From the NCBI GenBank assembly GCA_021732895.1, contig JAKFWE010000506.1, forward strand, positions 1 to 11,652: a stretch of 11,652 nucleotides of DNA, in the 5' to 3' direction. The translations under genes and the position numbers were made by a program. Numbering within the stretch: the first letter of the stretch is position 1; the number at the start of each line of letters is the position of its first letter. Shown here piece after piece: positions 1 through 6,542 of the stretch. This stretch comes from Allobosea sp. GTDB taxonomy: Bacteria > Pseudomonadota > Alphaproteobacteria > Rhizobiales > Beijerinckiaceae. The notes beneath the pieces were generated by a model, which made no database searches, was not told where the DNA came from, and saw nothing but the letters and a program-made list of their open reading frames with translations.

Positions 1-791
1 GACAGATGCTGTCCAATGTGCTGAGTCTGCGCGAGCGTCGCGTGGGCGATGTGATGGTGCCCCGCACCGACATCGTCGCCGTCTCGCACGAGGCGACGCT
101 CGGCGAGGTGCTCGACCTGTTCCGCACGGCGGGACATTCCCGCCTGCCGGTCTACGGCGATTCGCTCGACGATCCGCGCGGCATGGTCCATATCCGCGAT
201 TTCCTCGAGATCATCGCCGAACAGGCGAGGCCGGCGCAGGCGAATGGCGACGCCGCCGGCAGAAGCCCCGATCTCGCCGCCGTCGATCTTTCGCTGACGC
301 TCGCCGACGCCAAGATCCTGCGCCCGGTGCTCTACGTGCCGCCCTCGATGCCGGCCGTCGATTTGCTGGTGCGGATGCAGGCGACGCGCACGCACATCGC
401 GCTGGTGATCGACGAGTATGGCGGCACGGACGGCCTGCTCTCCATGGAGGATCTGGTCGAGATCGTCGTCGGCGAAATCGAGGACGAGCACGATCTCGAC
501 GAGGCTCCGGCCATCGCGCCGGCTGGCGAGGGTGGTTTCACGGCCGATGCGCGCGCGACGCTGGCCGAGCTGGAGGAAGCCACCGGCGTCGATCTCTCGG
601 AGGCGGAGGTCGCCGAGGATGTCGACACGCTGGGCGGGCTGATCGTCACGCTCGCCGGCCGCGTGCCGGCGCAGGGGGAGATCATCACGGGGCCGCAGGG
701 TCTGACCTTCGAGGTGCTCGACGCCGATCCCCGCCGGATCAAGCAGGTCCGGATTGGCCTGCGGGACAGGACGGACGGGGCGCCCGACTAG
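1..791 (+). CDS. corC: CorC/HlyC-family CBS-domain protein (5'-truncated)
   Basis: This is the 3' portion of a hemolysin C/CorC-type protein. The family is cytosolic, carries a CBS pair and is linked to Mg2+/Co2+ efflux or envelope functions; in proteobacteria it usually follows ybeZ-ybeY and precedes lnt. The frame is open from the left edge, so the first ATG (position 6) is probably internal: family members carry a further N-terminal stretch before the conserved segment that begins the readable part here. Counting from that ATG, the family motif VMVPRTDI lies at residues 16-23 and begins CBS domain 1 (about 15-70, with GHSRLPVY). CBS domain 2 spans about 100-155 (ALVIDEYGGTDGLLS). A C-terminal CorC_HlyC domain follows at about 172-250 (VDTLGGLIVTLAGRVP). 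The stop TAG is at 789-791, 23 bp before lnt, so cotranscription with lnt is likely. The family call is firm; the transported ion or physiological role is not established by the sequence. Confidence 0.93.
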   Translation, partial: QMLSNVLSLRERRVGDVMVPRTDIVAVSHEATLGEVLDLFRTAGHSRLPVYGDSLDDPRGMVHIRDFLEIIAEQARPAQANGDAAGRSPDLAAVDLSLTLADAKILRPVLYVPPSMPAVDLLVRMQATRTHIALVIDEYGGTDGLLSMEDLVEIVVGEIEDEHDLDEAPAIAPAGEGGFTADARATLAELEEATGVDLSEAEVAEDVDTLGGLIVTLAGRVPAQGEIITGPQGLTFEVLDADPRRIKQVRIGLRDRTDGAPD

Positions 792-814
792 CGGCCGCCC
801 GCGGCGAGCGGCTG

Positions 815-2401
815 ATGGGCTTTTCCGCGCTCGCCGACCATGTCGTCCTGTCCTGGGGCTGGCGCAGGCGCCTGATCGCGCTGTTTTCCGGCGCGAGCGG
901 CGCGCTGGCGCTGGCGCCGCTCGATCTCTGGCCCGCCATCGTCGTGCCGATGACCACCGCCGTCTGGCTGCTCGACGGCGCGGCGGGCGAGAGCCGGGCG
1001 GCGCGCCTCAGGGCGGCGATGGCGGCCGGCTGGTGGTGGGGCTTCGGCTTTTTTCTCGCGGGTCTGTGGTGGCTCGGCGCGGCCTTTCTCGTCGAGGCCG
1101 ACAAATTCGCCTGGGCGATGCCTCTGGGCGTCGTCGCGCTGCCGGGCTTCCTCGCGCTGTTCCCGGCGCTCGGGTTCGGGTTGGCCCGATTGCTCTGGTC
1201 GCCCGGCGCCGGGCGCATCCTGACGCTGGCGGCGGCGCTGGCGCTGAGCGAATGGCTGCGCGGCCACGTGCTGACCGGGTTCCCCTGGAATGTTTACGGG
1301 ATGATGCTGGCCGGCCAGGACTGGATCGCCCAGTCGGCCTCCGTCATCGGGCTCTACGGGCTGACGCTGCTCGCCGTCGCGCTCGGCGCGGCGCCCGCGA
1401 CGCTGACGGGCTCCGCCGGCGACCGCCGCCGGGCGCCGATCGCGGCGCTGGTCTTGCTGTGCGCGCTGCTCGGCTTCGGAGCCTGGCGCGTGCCGGCCCA
1501 GCCCTCGCCCGTGGTTGCGGGCGTCAAGCTGCGGCTGATGCAGCCGAACCTGCCGCAGGACGCCAAGTTCAGCTCGGCCAACAGCGAGGCGATCCTGCAG
1601 CGCTATCTCGAGCTCTCGGACCGGGCGACCAGCCCGCAGGCGCTCGGTGTGCAGGATCTGACGCATCTGATCTGGCCGGAATCGGCGTTTCCCTTCCTGC
1701 TCGGGCGCACGCCGGAAGCGCTGTCGCGGATCGCAGCGCTGCTGCCGCCGAACGCGACGCTGATCACGGGCGCCGCGCGCGCCGGCGAGATGCTGCCGGG
1801 CGACGGCCGGCCGCCGATCTACAACGCGATCCAGGTCGTCGACGACCAGGGCGTCATCGTCGCGAGCTACGACAAGGTCCATCTCGTGCCGTTCGGCGAA
1901 TATTTGCCCGGTTTCCTCGACAAGCTGATCCGTGGCCTCGGCCTCTCGGAATTCGTCTCCGTGCCCGGCGGCTTCTCGGCGGGAACGCGACGCGCGCCGC
2001 TGACCGTTCGCGGCCTGCCGCCCGCCGCAGCCCTGATCTGCTACGAGGTCATCTTCCCGGGCGCCGTGATGCCGCAGGGGCCGCGCCCCGGCTTCATGCT
2101 GAACCTGACCAACGACGGCTGGTTCGGCCAGACCAGCGGCCCCTACCAGCATCTGGCGCAGGCGCGGCTGCGCGCCGTCGAGGAGGGGCTGCCGCTCGTG
2201 CGCGTCGCCAACACCGGAGTCTCCGCCGTGATCGACGGCTATGGCCGGATCACCGGCAGATTGCCGCTCGGCCGCGAGGGCGTGCTTGACGCCAGCCTGC
2301 CGCGACATCTGCCCGTCACGCTTTACGCGCAGTTCGGGGATGTTTTTTTCGCATGTCTCAGCGCTGCATTCATGGCCATCGGTTGGTTTCGACGCATCTG
2401 A
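815..2401 (+). CDS. lnt: Apolipoprotein N-acyltransferase
   Basis: Lnt adds the third acyl chain to the N-terminal cysteine of apolipoproteins on the periplasmic face of the inner membrane, the last step of lipoprotein maturation. The 528-residue product has the expected layout: a hydrophobic N-terminal half with about six membrane segments (roughly residues 15-225), a nitrilase-like catalytic domain (about 235-495) and a final membrane helix near 500-525. The catalytic triad is visible: Glu289 in LIWPES, Lys354 in SYDKVHLVPFGEYLP and Cys409 in ALICYEVIFPG. The spacing is close to E. coli E267/K335/C387. NLTNDGWFG and the VRVANTG segment near the domain end are also family hallmarks. The ATG at 815 was chosen because it lies just after the corC stop and directly before the first membrane segment; its Shine-Dalgarno is weak (GAGCGG). 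The gene looks intact. Confidence 0.97.
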   Translation: MGFSALADHVVLSWGWRRRLIALFSGASGALALAPLDLWPAIVVPMTTAVWLLDGAAGESRAARLRAAMAAGWWWGFGFFLAGLWWLGAAFLVEADKFAWAMPLGVVALPGFLALFPALGFGLARLLWSPGAGRILTLAAALALSEWLRGHVLTGFPWNVYGMMLAGQDWIAQSASVIGLYGLTLLAVALGAAPATLTGSAGDRRRAPIAALVLLCALLGFGAWRVPAQPSPVVAGVKLRLMQPNLPQDAKFSSANSEAILQRYLELSDRATSPQALGVQDLTHLIWPESAFPFLLGRTPEALSRIAALLPPNATLITGAARAGEMLPGDGRPPIYNAIQVVDDQGVIVASYDKVHLVPFGEYLPGFLDKLIRGLGLSEFVSVPGGFSAGTRRAPLTVRGLPPAAALICYEVIFPGAVMPQGPRPGFMLNLTNDGWFGQTSGPYQHLAQARLRAVEEGLPLVRVANTGVSAVIDGYGRITGRLPLGREGVLDASLPRHLPVTLYAQFGDVFFACLSAAFMAIGWFRRI

Positions 2402-2517
2402 TCATACCATCTGGAACTTTCTCTTGCGAAACGGCGGGAAGTATCATTCGATGACTAAGTAGATGGACACGCGGTTCACGATCGCTCCTCCGGATCGGCG
2501 GCCGGGGTGGCGCGACG

Positions 2518-2946
2518 ATGCAAGGCGCAAAAATGCTGAAGAAGATTCCCAACCCGATCGACCGCCATGTCGGCGCCCGCGTGCGCATGCGGCGCATGCT
2601 CGCCGGCGTCAGCCAGGAGAAGCTCGGCGACGCGCTGGGCCTGACCTTCCAGCAGGTCCAGAAATACGAGAAGGGCTCGAACCGGATCAGCGCCAGCCGT
2701 CTGCAGCAGATCGCCAAGATGCTCGACGTGCCGGTGTCGTTCTTCTTCGACGGCGCCCCGACCGGCGACATGCCGACGGGGGGGTTTTCGGACGCCGCCT
2801 CGACCGCCTACGTCTCCGACTTCCTCGCGACCAGCGAGGGCGTGCAGCTGACCAAGGCCTTCCTGCGCATCAGGAGCTCGAAGGTTCGCCGGCGCATCGT
2901 CGATCTGGTCGAGGCGATGGCGGAAGACGAGACGCCAGACGGCTGA
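2518..2946 (+). CDS. XRE-family HTH regulator (SinR/PraR-like)
   Basis: This is a small cytosolic DNA-binding regulator of 142 residues. A Cro/CI-type helix-turn-helix occupies about residues 19-73 (GARVRMRRML, SQEKLGDALG, recognition helix LTFQQVQKYEKG at 42-53, SASRLQQIAKMLDVP). A C-terminal helical tail carries the conserved EGVQLTKAFLRI and VRRRIVDLVEAMA segments. This two-part form is widespread in rhizobia and resembles PraR, a regulator of biofilm and quorum-sensing genes; that link is by family resemblance only. The usual neighbour is metK, as here. Two starts are plausible: ATG 2518 (GGGGTGG 7 nt upstream) and ATG 2533 (AAGG 7 nt upstream); either leaves the HTH intact. The 116-bp gap after lnt (2402-2517) is more AT-rich than its surroundings but shows no convincing promoter pair. 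Targets, including any effect on metK, are unknown. Confidence 0.9.
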   Translation: MQGAKMLKKIPNPIDRHVGARVRMRRMLAGVSQEKLGDALGLTFQQVQKYEKGSNRISASRLQQIAKMLDVPVSFFFDGAPTGDMPTGGFSDAASTAYVSDFLATSEGVQLTKAFLRIRSSKVRRRIVDLVEAMAEDETPDG

Positions 2947-2957
2947 TCGAAGCCTTC

Positions 2958-3020
2958 CGCGTTCGCCCTGACGAACGCGCGTCCCGATAAACGGGTTTCC
3001 GATCTTGACGGCGAACGCCG
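2958..3020 (+). promoter_or_regulatory. Structured metK leader with alternative stem-loops
   Basis: Between the regulator and metK, arm CGCGTTCG (2958-2965) pairs perfectly with CGAACGCG (2972-2979) across a 6-nt loop. The overlapping arm GCGTTCGCC (2959-2967) also pairs over 9 bp with GGCGAACGC (3010-3018). The two pairings exclude each other. A small CCCG-ATAAA-CGGG hairpin followed by TTT (2983-2998) lies between them. The last arm can instead fold locally as CGGC-GAAC-GCCG (3009-3020). No SAM-I, SAM-II or SAM/SAH consensus was recognised. The repeats are seen directly; a regulatory role is inference. Confidence 0.4.
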
Positions 3021-3074
3021 ACGCTGCAAAGACGCTCTCCGCTCGGCGGTCTCCGCCGGCCGGGTCGAGCCCGC

Positions 3075-3102
3075 TTCGTCCAGCCCGTTTCGTCCAGCCC
3101 GT
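3075..3102 (+). repeat. Perfect 14-bp tandem duplication in metK leader
   Basis: TTCGTCCAGCCCGT occurs twice, head to tail with no gap (3075-3088 and 3089-3102). It ends 11 bp before the metK Shine-Dalgarno. It may be a replication-slippage product or a doubled binding site; the sequence does not decide between them. Confidence 0.85.
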
Positions 3103-3113
3103 CTTGCGCATTC

Positions 3114-3118
3114 GAGGA
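3114..3118 (+). promoter_or_regulatory. Ribosome binding site fixing the GTG start of metK
   Basis: GAGGA lies 8 nt before GTG 3127. This supports the GTG as the true metK initiator, since no in-frame ATG lies between this site and the conserved N-terminus. Confidence 0.75.
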
Positions 3119-3126
3119 TTCCGACC

Positions 3127-4338
3127 GTGTCACGCCAGAATTACCTGTTCACCAGCGAGTCCGTCGGCGAAGGCCACCCCGACAAGATCTGCGACCGGAT
3201 TTCCGACGAGGTCGTCGATCTCTTCTTCAAGGAAGCGGCCAAGGCCGGCATGGATTCCGCCCAGGTCCGCGTCGCCTGCGAGACCCTGGCGACGACCAAC
3301 CGCGTCGTCATCGCCGGCGAGGTCCGCACCTCGCTCGACGAGAAGGCGATGAAGAGCAAGGTCAAATCGGCCGCGCGCAAGGCGATCAAGGCGATCGGCT
3401 ACGAGCAGGACGGCTTCCACTGGAAGAAGTGCAAGATCGACGTGCTGCTGCACGCCCAGTCGGCCGATATCGCCCAGGGCGTCGACGCCGCCGGCAACAA
3501 GGACGAAGGCGCCGGCGACCAGGGCATCATGTTCGGCTATGCCTGCCGCGAGACGCCCGAGTTGATGCCGGCGCCGATCTACTACGCCCACAAGATTCTC
3601 GAGGTGCTGGCCAAGGCCCGCCACGCGAAGGAAGGCGGCGCCGCCAAGCTCGGCCCCGACGCCAAGAGCCAGGTCACGGTGAAATACGAGAACGGCAAGC
3701 CGGTGGGCGTCACCCAGATCGTGCTCTCGACACAGCATATCGACGACAGCCTGTCCTCGGCCGACGTGCGCAAGATCGTCGAGCCGTATATCCGCGCGAC
3801 CCTGCCCGAGGGCTGGATCTCGAAGGACACCGTCTGGCACGTCAACCCGACCGGCAAGTTCGTGATCGGCGGCCCCGACGGCGACGCCGGCCTGACCGGG
3901 CGCAAGATCATCGTCGACACCTATGGCGGCGCGGCGCCTCATGGCGGCGGCGCCTTTTCGGGCAAGGATCCGACCAAGGTCGATCGCTCGGCGGCCTATG
4001 CCGCGCGCTATCTCGCCAAGAACGTCGTCGCCGCCAGGCTCGCGGAGCGCTGCACGATCCAGCTCTCCTACGCCATCGGCGTCGCGAGGCCGCTCTCGAT
4101 CTATGTCGATCTGCACGGGACCGGCAACGGCAAGGTCGACGAAGCCAGGCTCGAAGCCGTGCTCGGCGCGGTCATGGACCTGACGCCGCGCGGCATCCGC
4201 ACCCATCTCAACCTGAACAAGCCGATCTACGCCAAATCGGCGGCCTATGGCCATTTCGGCCGCAAGGCCGGCCGCGACGGCAGCTTCTCCTGGGAGAAGA
4301 CCGATCTCGTCGACGCCCTGAAGAAGGCCGTCGCCTGA
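3127..4338 (+). CDS. metK: S-adenosylmethionine synthetase
   Basis: MetK makes S-adenosylmethionine from methionine and ATP in the cytosol, releasing phosphate and pyrophosphate, and works as a tetramer with Mg2+ and K+. The product is 403 residues. The N-terminal ATP-binding stretch SESVGEGHPDKICDRISDE spans about residues 10-28. Signature 1 is GAGDQGIMFGYA from residue 128, and signature 2 is GGGAFSGKDPTKVDRS at 273-288. It is slightly longer than the 384-residue E. coli enzyme, with extra sequence around KARHAKEGGAAKLGPDAKSQ, typical of alphaproteobacterial MetK. The GTG start is chosen because it gives the expected N-terminus (SRQNYLFTSES) and has a good ribosome site. A structured 180-bp leader precedes the gene and a strong intrinsic terminator follows. 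The next gene, trmB, uses the SAM it makes. The gene looks intact. Confidence 0.98.
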   Translation: MSRQNYLFTSESVGEGHPDKICDRISDEVVDLFFKEAAKAGMDSAQVRVACETLATTNRVVIAGEVRTSLDEKAMKSKVKSAARKAIKAIGYEQDGFHWKKCKIDVLLHAQSADIAQGVDAAGNKDEGAGDQGIMFGYACRETPELMPAPIYYAHKILEVLAKARHAKEGGAAKLGPDAKSQVTVKYENGKPVGVTQIVLSTQHIDDSLSSADVRKIVEPYIRATLPEGWISKDTVWHVNPTGKFVIGGPDGDAGLTGRKIIVDTYGGAAPHGGGAFSGKDPTKVDRSAAYAARYLAKNVVAARLAERCTIQLSYAIGVARPLSIYVDLHGTGNGKVDEARLEAVLGAVMDLTPRGIRTHLNLNKPIYAKSAAYGHFGRKAGRDGSFSWEKTDLVDALKKAVA

Positions 4339-4362
4339 GCCACCTGACGAACGCGACAGTTG

Positions 4363-4395
4363 AGGCCGGAGCTTGTCGCTCCGGCCTTTTCTTTT
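4363..4395 (+). terminator. Rho-independent terminator of metK
   Basis: A perfect 9-bp stem, GGCCGGAGC (4364-4372) with GCTCCGGCC (4378-4386), has a TTGTC loop and is followed by TTTTCTTTT. It starts 25 nt after the metK stop, so the metK transcript should end here. Confidence 0.93.
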
Positions 4396-4418
4396 GGAAC
4401 CGACGTTAAGATCGCGCG

Positions 4419-4518
4419 GTCGTCCCGGGCGCAGCGAAGCGAAGACCCGGGACCCATTCCGGAACGGTTCGGGAATGGATCCCGGATCGGCGCGGCTGCG
4501 CCGCTCGTCCGGGATGAC
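4419..4518. repeat. REP-like palindromic intergenic element, three abutting hairpins
   Basis: Three stem-loops follow one another without spacer. Hairpin I pairs GTCCCGGG (4422-4429) with CCCGGGAC (4446-4453); its loop carries GCAGCGAAGCGAAGA. Hairpin II pairs CCATTCC (4454-4460) with GGAATGG (4472-4478), with an inner GAA/TTC. Hairpin III pairs ATCCCGGA (4479-4486) with TCCGGGAT (4508-4515), with inner GGCGC/GCGCC. The outer ends GTCGTCCCGG and CCGGGATGAC match as inverted repeats with one mismatch. This wording (CCCGGG arms, GCGAAGCGAAG loop, CCATTCC) is that of palindromes scattered between genes in many Hyphomicrobiales genomes; copy number here cannot be seen from one window. It carries no gene. 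Confidence 0.8.
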
Positions 4519-4558
4519 GCGGCGTTTGGTTGAAGACACTCAAGCACCAAAGACGTTC

Positions 4559-5251
4559 ATGACCGACGACCACACCGACGAACGCGCCTTCTTCGGCCGG
4601 CGCAAGGGCAAGGCGCTGCGGCCGGGCCAGAGCGCGCAGATCATGGGCGCGCTGCCGCGCCTGCGCCTGCCCGAGGGCGCGATCGCCGACGTCGCCGCGC
4701 TGTTCCCGCGGCCTGTCGCGGCCGTCCGGCTCGAGATCGGCTTCGGCGGCGGCGAGCATCTGCTGCATCGCATGCGCGAGAGCCCGGAGATCGGCTTCAT
4801 CGGCGTCGAGCCTTTCGTCAACGGCATGGCGAAGTTCCTCGGCGTCATCGAGCGCGACGGGCTGGACAACATCCGGCTCTGGGACGCCGACGCGGCGCTG
4901 CTGCTGCCGCGCCTGCCGCCGGGTTCGCTCGATGCGGTCGATCTGCTCTATCCCGATCCCTGGCCGAAGCGCCGGCAGCGCAAGCGACGCTTCGTCTCGG
5001 AGCGGACCCTCGGCCTGATCGCGCGGGCCTTGCGCCCCGGCGGGCGCTTCCGCTTCGCCAGCGACATCGACGACTATGTCGGCTGGACGCTGGCGCGGCT
5101 GCTGGCCTCGCCGGCGTTCGACTGGACCGACGAGCGCGCCGCCGACTGGCGCGAGCCCTATCCCGGCTGGGTGCGGACCCGATACGAGGCCAAGGCGATC
5201 GCGGCCGGCCGGGTTCCGAGCTATCTCACGGCTGTGCGTCGCGCATCCTGA
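4559..5251 (+). CDS. trmB: tRNA (guanine-N7-)-methyltransferase
   Basis: TrmB methylates N7 of G46 in the tRNA variable loop using SAM. The product is 230 residues with a class I methyltransferase fold. Visible motifs are FFGRRKGKALRPGQ near residues 11-24, SAM-binding motif I LEIGFGGGE at 58-66, FIGVEPF at 80-86, the family signature YPDPWPKRRQRKRRF from residue 131, the FASDIDDY segment, and the C-terminal TRYEAKAIAAGR. The frame is open further upstream, but that extension would read through the metK terminator and the palindromic element. ATG 4559 gives the normal family length and is preferred, although its Shine-Dalgarno is weak (AAAGA). No clear promoter was found between the metK terminator and this ATG, so how it is transcribed is uncertain. 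Its 3' end overlaps the convergent DUF2336 gene by 26 bp. Confidence 0.96.
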   Translation: MTDDHTDERAFFGRRKGKALRPGQSAQIMGALPRLRLPEGAIADVAALFPRPVAAVRLEIGFGGGEHLLHRMRESPEIGFIGVEPFVNGMAKFLGVIERDGLDNIRLWDADAALLLPRLPPGSLDAVDLLYPDPWPKRRQRKRRFVSERTLGLIARALRPGGRFRFASDIDDYVGWTLARLLASPAFDWTDERAADWREPYPGWVRTRYEAKAIAAGRVPSYLTAVRRAS

Positions 5252-6314
5252 GGAAGCCGAGGACGCGCTGGGCCGTCGTCTGCGTCAGCGTCCGGAAGCT
5301 CTGGCGGGCGCGCTCGATCGCCGGCGCGGACTTGCCGTGGTCCTTGCGCAGGCCGATCAGGGCGCAGGTGGTCTCCCACGACCAGCCGAGGCCGCGGCCG
5401 ACCAGCAGGACGGCGTCGCGATCGGGCCCGTGCAGGATCTGCTCGGTCGCGGTCAGGCTGAGCCGCGCCAGAACGGCGACCGCGCATGCGGCGTGCTCGG
5501 CCGCGCCGGCGGCGGCGAAGCCCGCGACGCGCGCCTCGTCGAGAAGTCCGGCCTCGTTGAGGCGATGAATCTCGGCCAGCGCGGCGTTGAACTTGCCGAG
5601 ATCGTCCTTGACCTGGGACTGCGCGGCCACCCCGTCCGCGCCGCGCTCGACGGCGAGCTCGATCGCGCCGGCCATGGCCGGCTCCAGCGCGGAGGTGAGG
5701 CGGCGGCGCGCGGAGTTCTTGGCCGCGAGCACGAGCTGCTCGACAAGCTCGGCCGGCACGTCGCGGCGCGCGCCCAGCGTCGCCTGCAGCGCATCGTCCT
5801 GGACGGCGCGCATCACCAGCACGCCCATGCCGTGACGGGAGAAGCGCGCGGTCTGGTTGGCGGCGACCGCATGGGTGACGACGCGGCCGCCGCGCAGGAT
5901 CAGGAAATCCGTCACCGGCTCGCCGAGATTGGGCCGCTCGGTGATCGCCAGCATGTGGTCGCGGCCCTTGGCCGCCGAAACCGCGACGAGATCCTGGTCG
6001 GTCAGGCGCGCGGAGGCGATCAGCACCGGGCGGGCGACCGCGATCTCGTCGAGCGCCAGCTGGCGCACGACCCCGCCCGGCGCGTTGGGCACGACGGCCA
6101 GCCGCTCGGCCAGCTCGATGCGGGCGCGGGTCTCGATGGCGCGCGCGAGGCGGCCGATGACGACGTCGAAGACGCTGATCTGATCGTCGCCCATGCCGGC
6201 GGCGGCGCTGACGAACAGATCGGTGAGACGGGCGAGAATCTGGACGCGTTCGTGGCTGGCGCCACGCACCATCGTCGTTTCCAGATCGCGCAGCAGCGCA
6301 CTGACCGAACTCAT
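5226..6314 (-). CDS. DUF2336 domain-containing protein
   Basis: This 362-residue protein is soluble-looking and mostly alpha-helical, rich in Ala, Arg and Leu. Recognisable DUF2336-type segments are the N-terminus MSSVSALLRDLE, ISVFDVVIGRLARAIETRAR, LAERLAVVPNAPGGVVRQLA, PVLIASARLTDQDLV, HMLAITERPNLGEPVTDFL, and the VAANQTARFSRHGMGVLV segment. The regular short helical units suggest an alpha-solenoid-like fold (inference). The family is common in Alphaproteobacteria and has no established biochemical role. No signal peptide or membrane segment was seen. The frame extends up to 6482, but that would cover the rimP promoter and add atypical sequence, so Met at 6314 is chosen; GGGTTGGGCGG precedes it. 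Only a weak promoter guess was found upstream. It is the only minus-strand gene here, convergent with trmB and divergent from rimP. Confidence 0.87.
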   Translation of the reverse strand: MSSVSALLRDLETTMVRGASHERVQILARLTDLFVSAAAGMGDDQISVFDVVIGRLARAIETRARIELAERLAVVPNAPGGVVRQLALDEIAVARPVLIASARLTDQDLVAVSAAKGRDHMLAITERPNLGEPVTDFLILRGGRVVTHAVAANQTARFSRHGMGVLVMRAVQDDALQATLGARRDVPAELVEQLVLAAKNSARRRLTSALEPAMAGAIELAVERGADGVAAQSQVKDDLGKFNAALAEIHRLNEAGLLDEARVAGFAAAGAAEHAACAVAVLARLSLTATEQILHGPDRDAVLLVGRGLGWSWETTCALIGLRKDHGKSAPAIERARQSFRTLTQTTAQRVLGFLRMRDAQP

Positions 6315-6444
6315 CCGCCCAACCCCGTCACACAACGCGAAAAGCATAGGGGCCAAGAATGACCAGTCGGTTAGCGGCATGCGTGGAAGATCGCGCCGAC
6401 GGCTCGCGGCGCCGGCGATGAGGCGACACGAAGCGGCGCAGAGC

Positions 6445-6473
6445 TTGCCAGACGCCGAAATGGCGACTAGATA
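6445..6473 (+). promoter_or_regulatory. Sigma70-like promoter facing the rimP operon
   Basis: TTGCCA (6445-6450, five of six matches to the -35 consensus) is separated by exactly 17 bp from TAGATA (6468-6473, three of six to the -10). Transcription would start near 6480, about 120 nt before rimP. It lies in the divergent region between the DUF2336 gene and rimP, where an operon promoter is needed. The spacer includes CGCC-GAAAT-GGCG. The stretch 6315-6444 shows nothing else that can be supported. Confidence 0.5.
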
Positions 6474-6512
6474 CCGCTGCAACAGCTCTGGTTACGGTGC
6501 GAGCCGGCGATC

Positions 6513-6542
6513 AAGAGCGGGCCTGCCGGCCCGCTCTTTTTT
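6513..6542 (+). terminator. Intrinsic terminator in the rimP leader (possible attenuator)
   Basis: An 11-bp perfect stem, AAGAGCGGGCC (6513-6523) with GGCCCGCTCTT (6528-6538), has a TGCC loop and runs into a T tract ending at 6542. It points along the plus strand and ends 60 nt before rimP. No plus-strand gene lies directly upstream, because 5226-6314 is coded on the minus strand, so the transcript it acts on should be the operon leader or a short RNA starting near 6480. The upstream palindrome GCCGGC (6503-6508) could pair with GCCGGC (6525-6530) and compete with the stem. Confidence 0.85.

Noticed and set aside
788..2308. 506-codon minus-strand open frame and other long frames overlapping lnt
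   Set aside because: The plus-strand frame carries the full Lnt catalytic triad and membrane segments; the others are shadows of it.
2424..2447. Promoter TTGCGA...TATCAT before the XRE regulator
   Set aside because: The spacing is only 12 bp, too short for a sigma70 promoter.
3005..3033. metK promoter TTGACG-N17-AAAGAC
   Set aside because: The -35 is good, but the -10 matches only two of six positions and would exclude most of the structured leader; not strong enough to annotate.
2947..3126. A known SAM riboswitch in the metK leader
   Set aside because: The conserved cores of SAM-I, SAM-II and SAM/SAH classes were not recognised. Only generic hairpins are seen, so no class is assigned.
3130..4539. 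469-codon minus-strand open frame opposite metK
   Set aside because: It is a mirror of metK codon usage, with no family motif, and it crosses the metK terminator and the palindromic element.
6343..6370. Minus-strand promoter CCGACT-N16-TATGCT for the DUF2336 gene
   Set aside because: Only three of six matches in the -35 and non-ideal spacing; possible but unsupported.
6315..6482. Longer form of the DUF2336 protein starting at 6482
   Set aside because: The extra 56 residues are atypical for the family and would run across the rimP promoter. Met at 6314 gives the family-like N-terminus.
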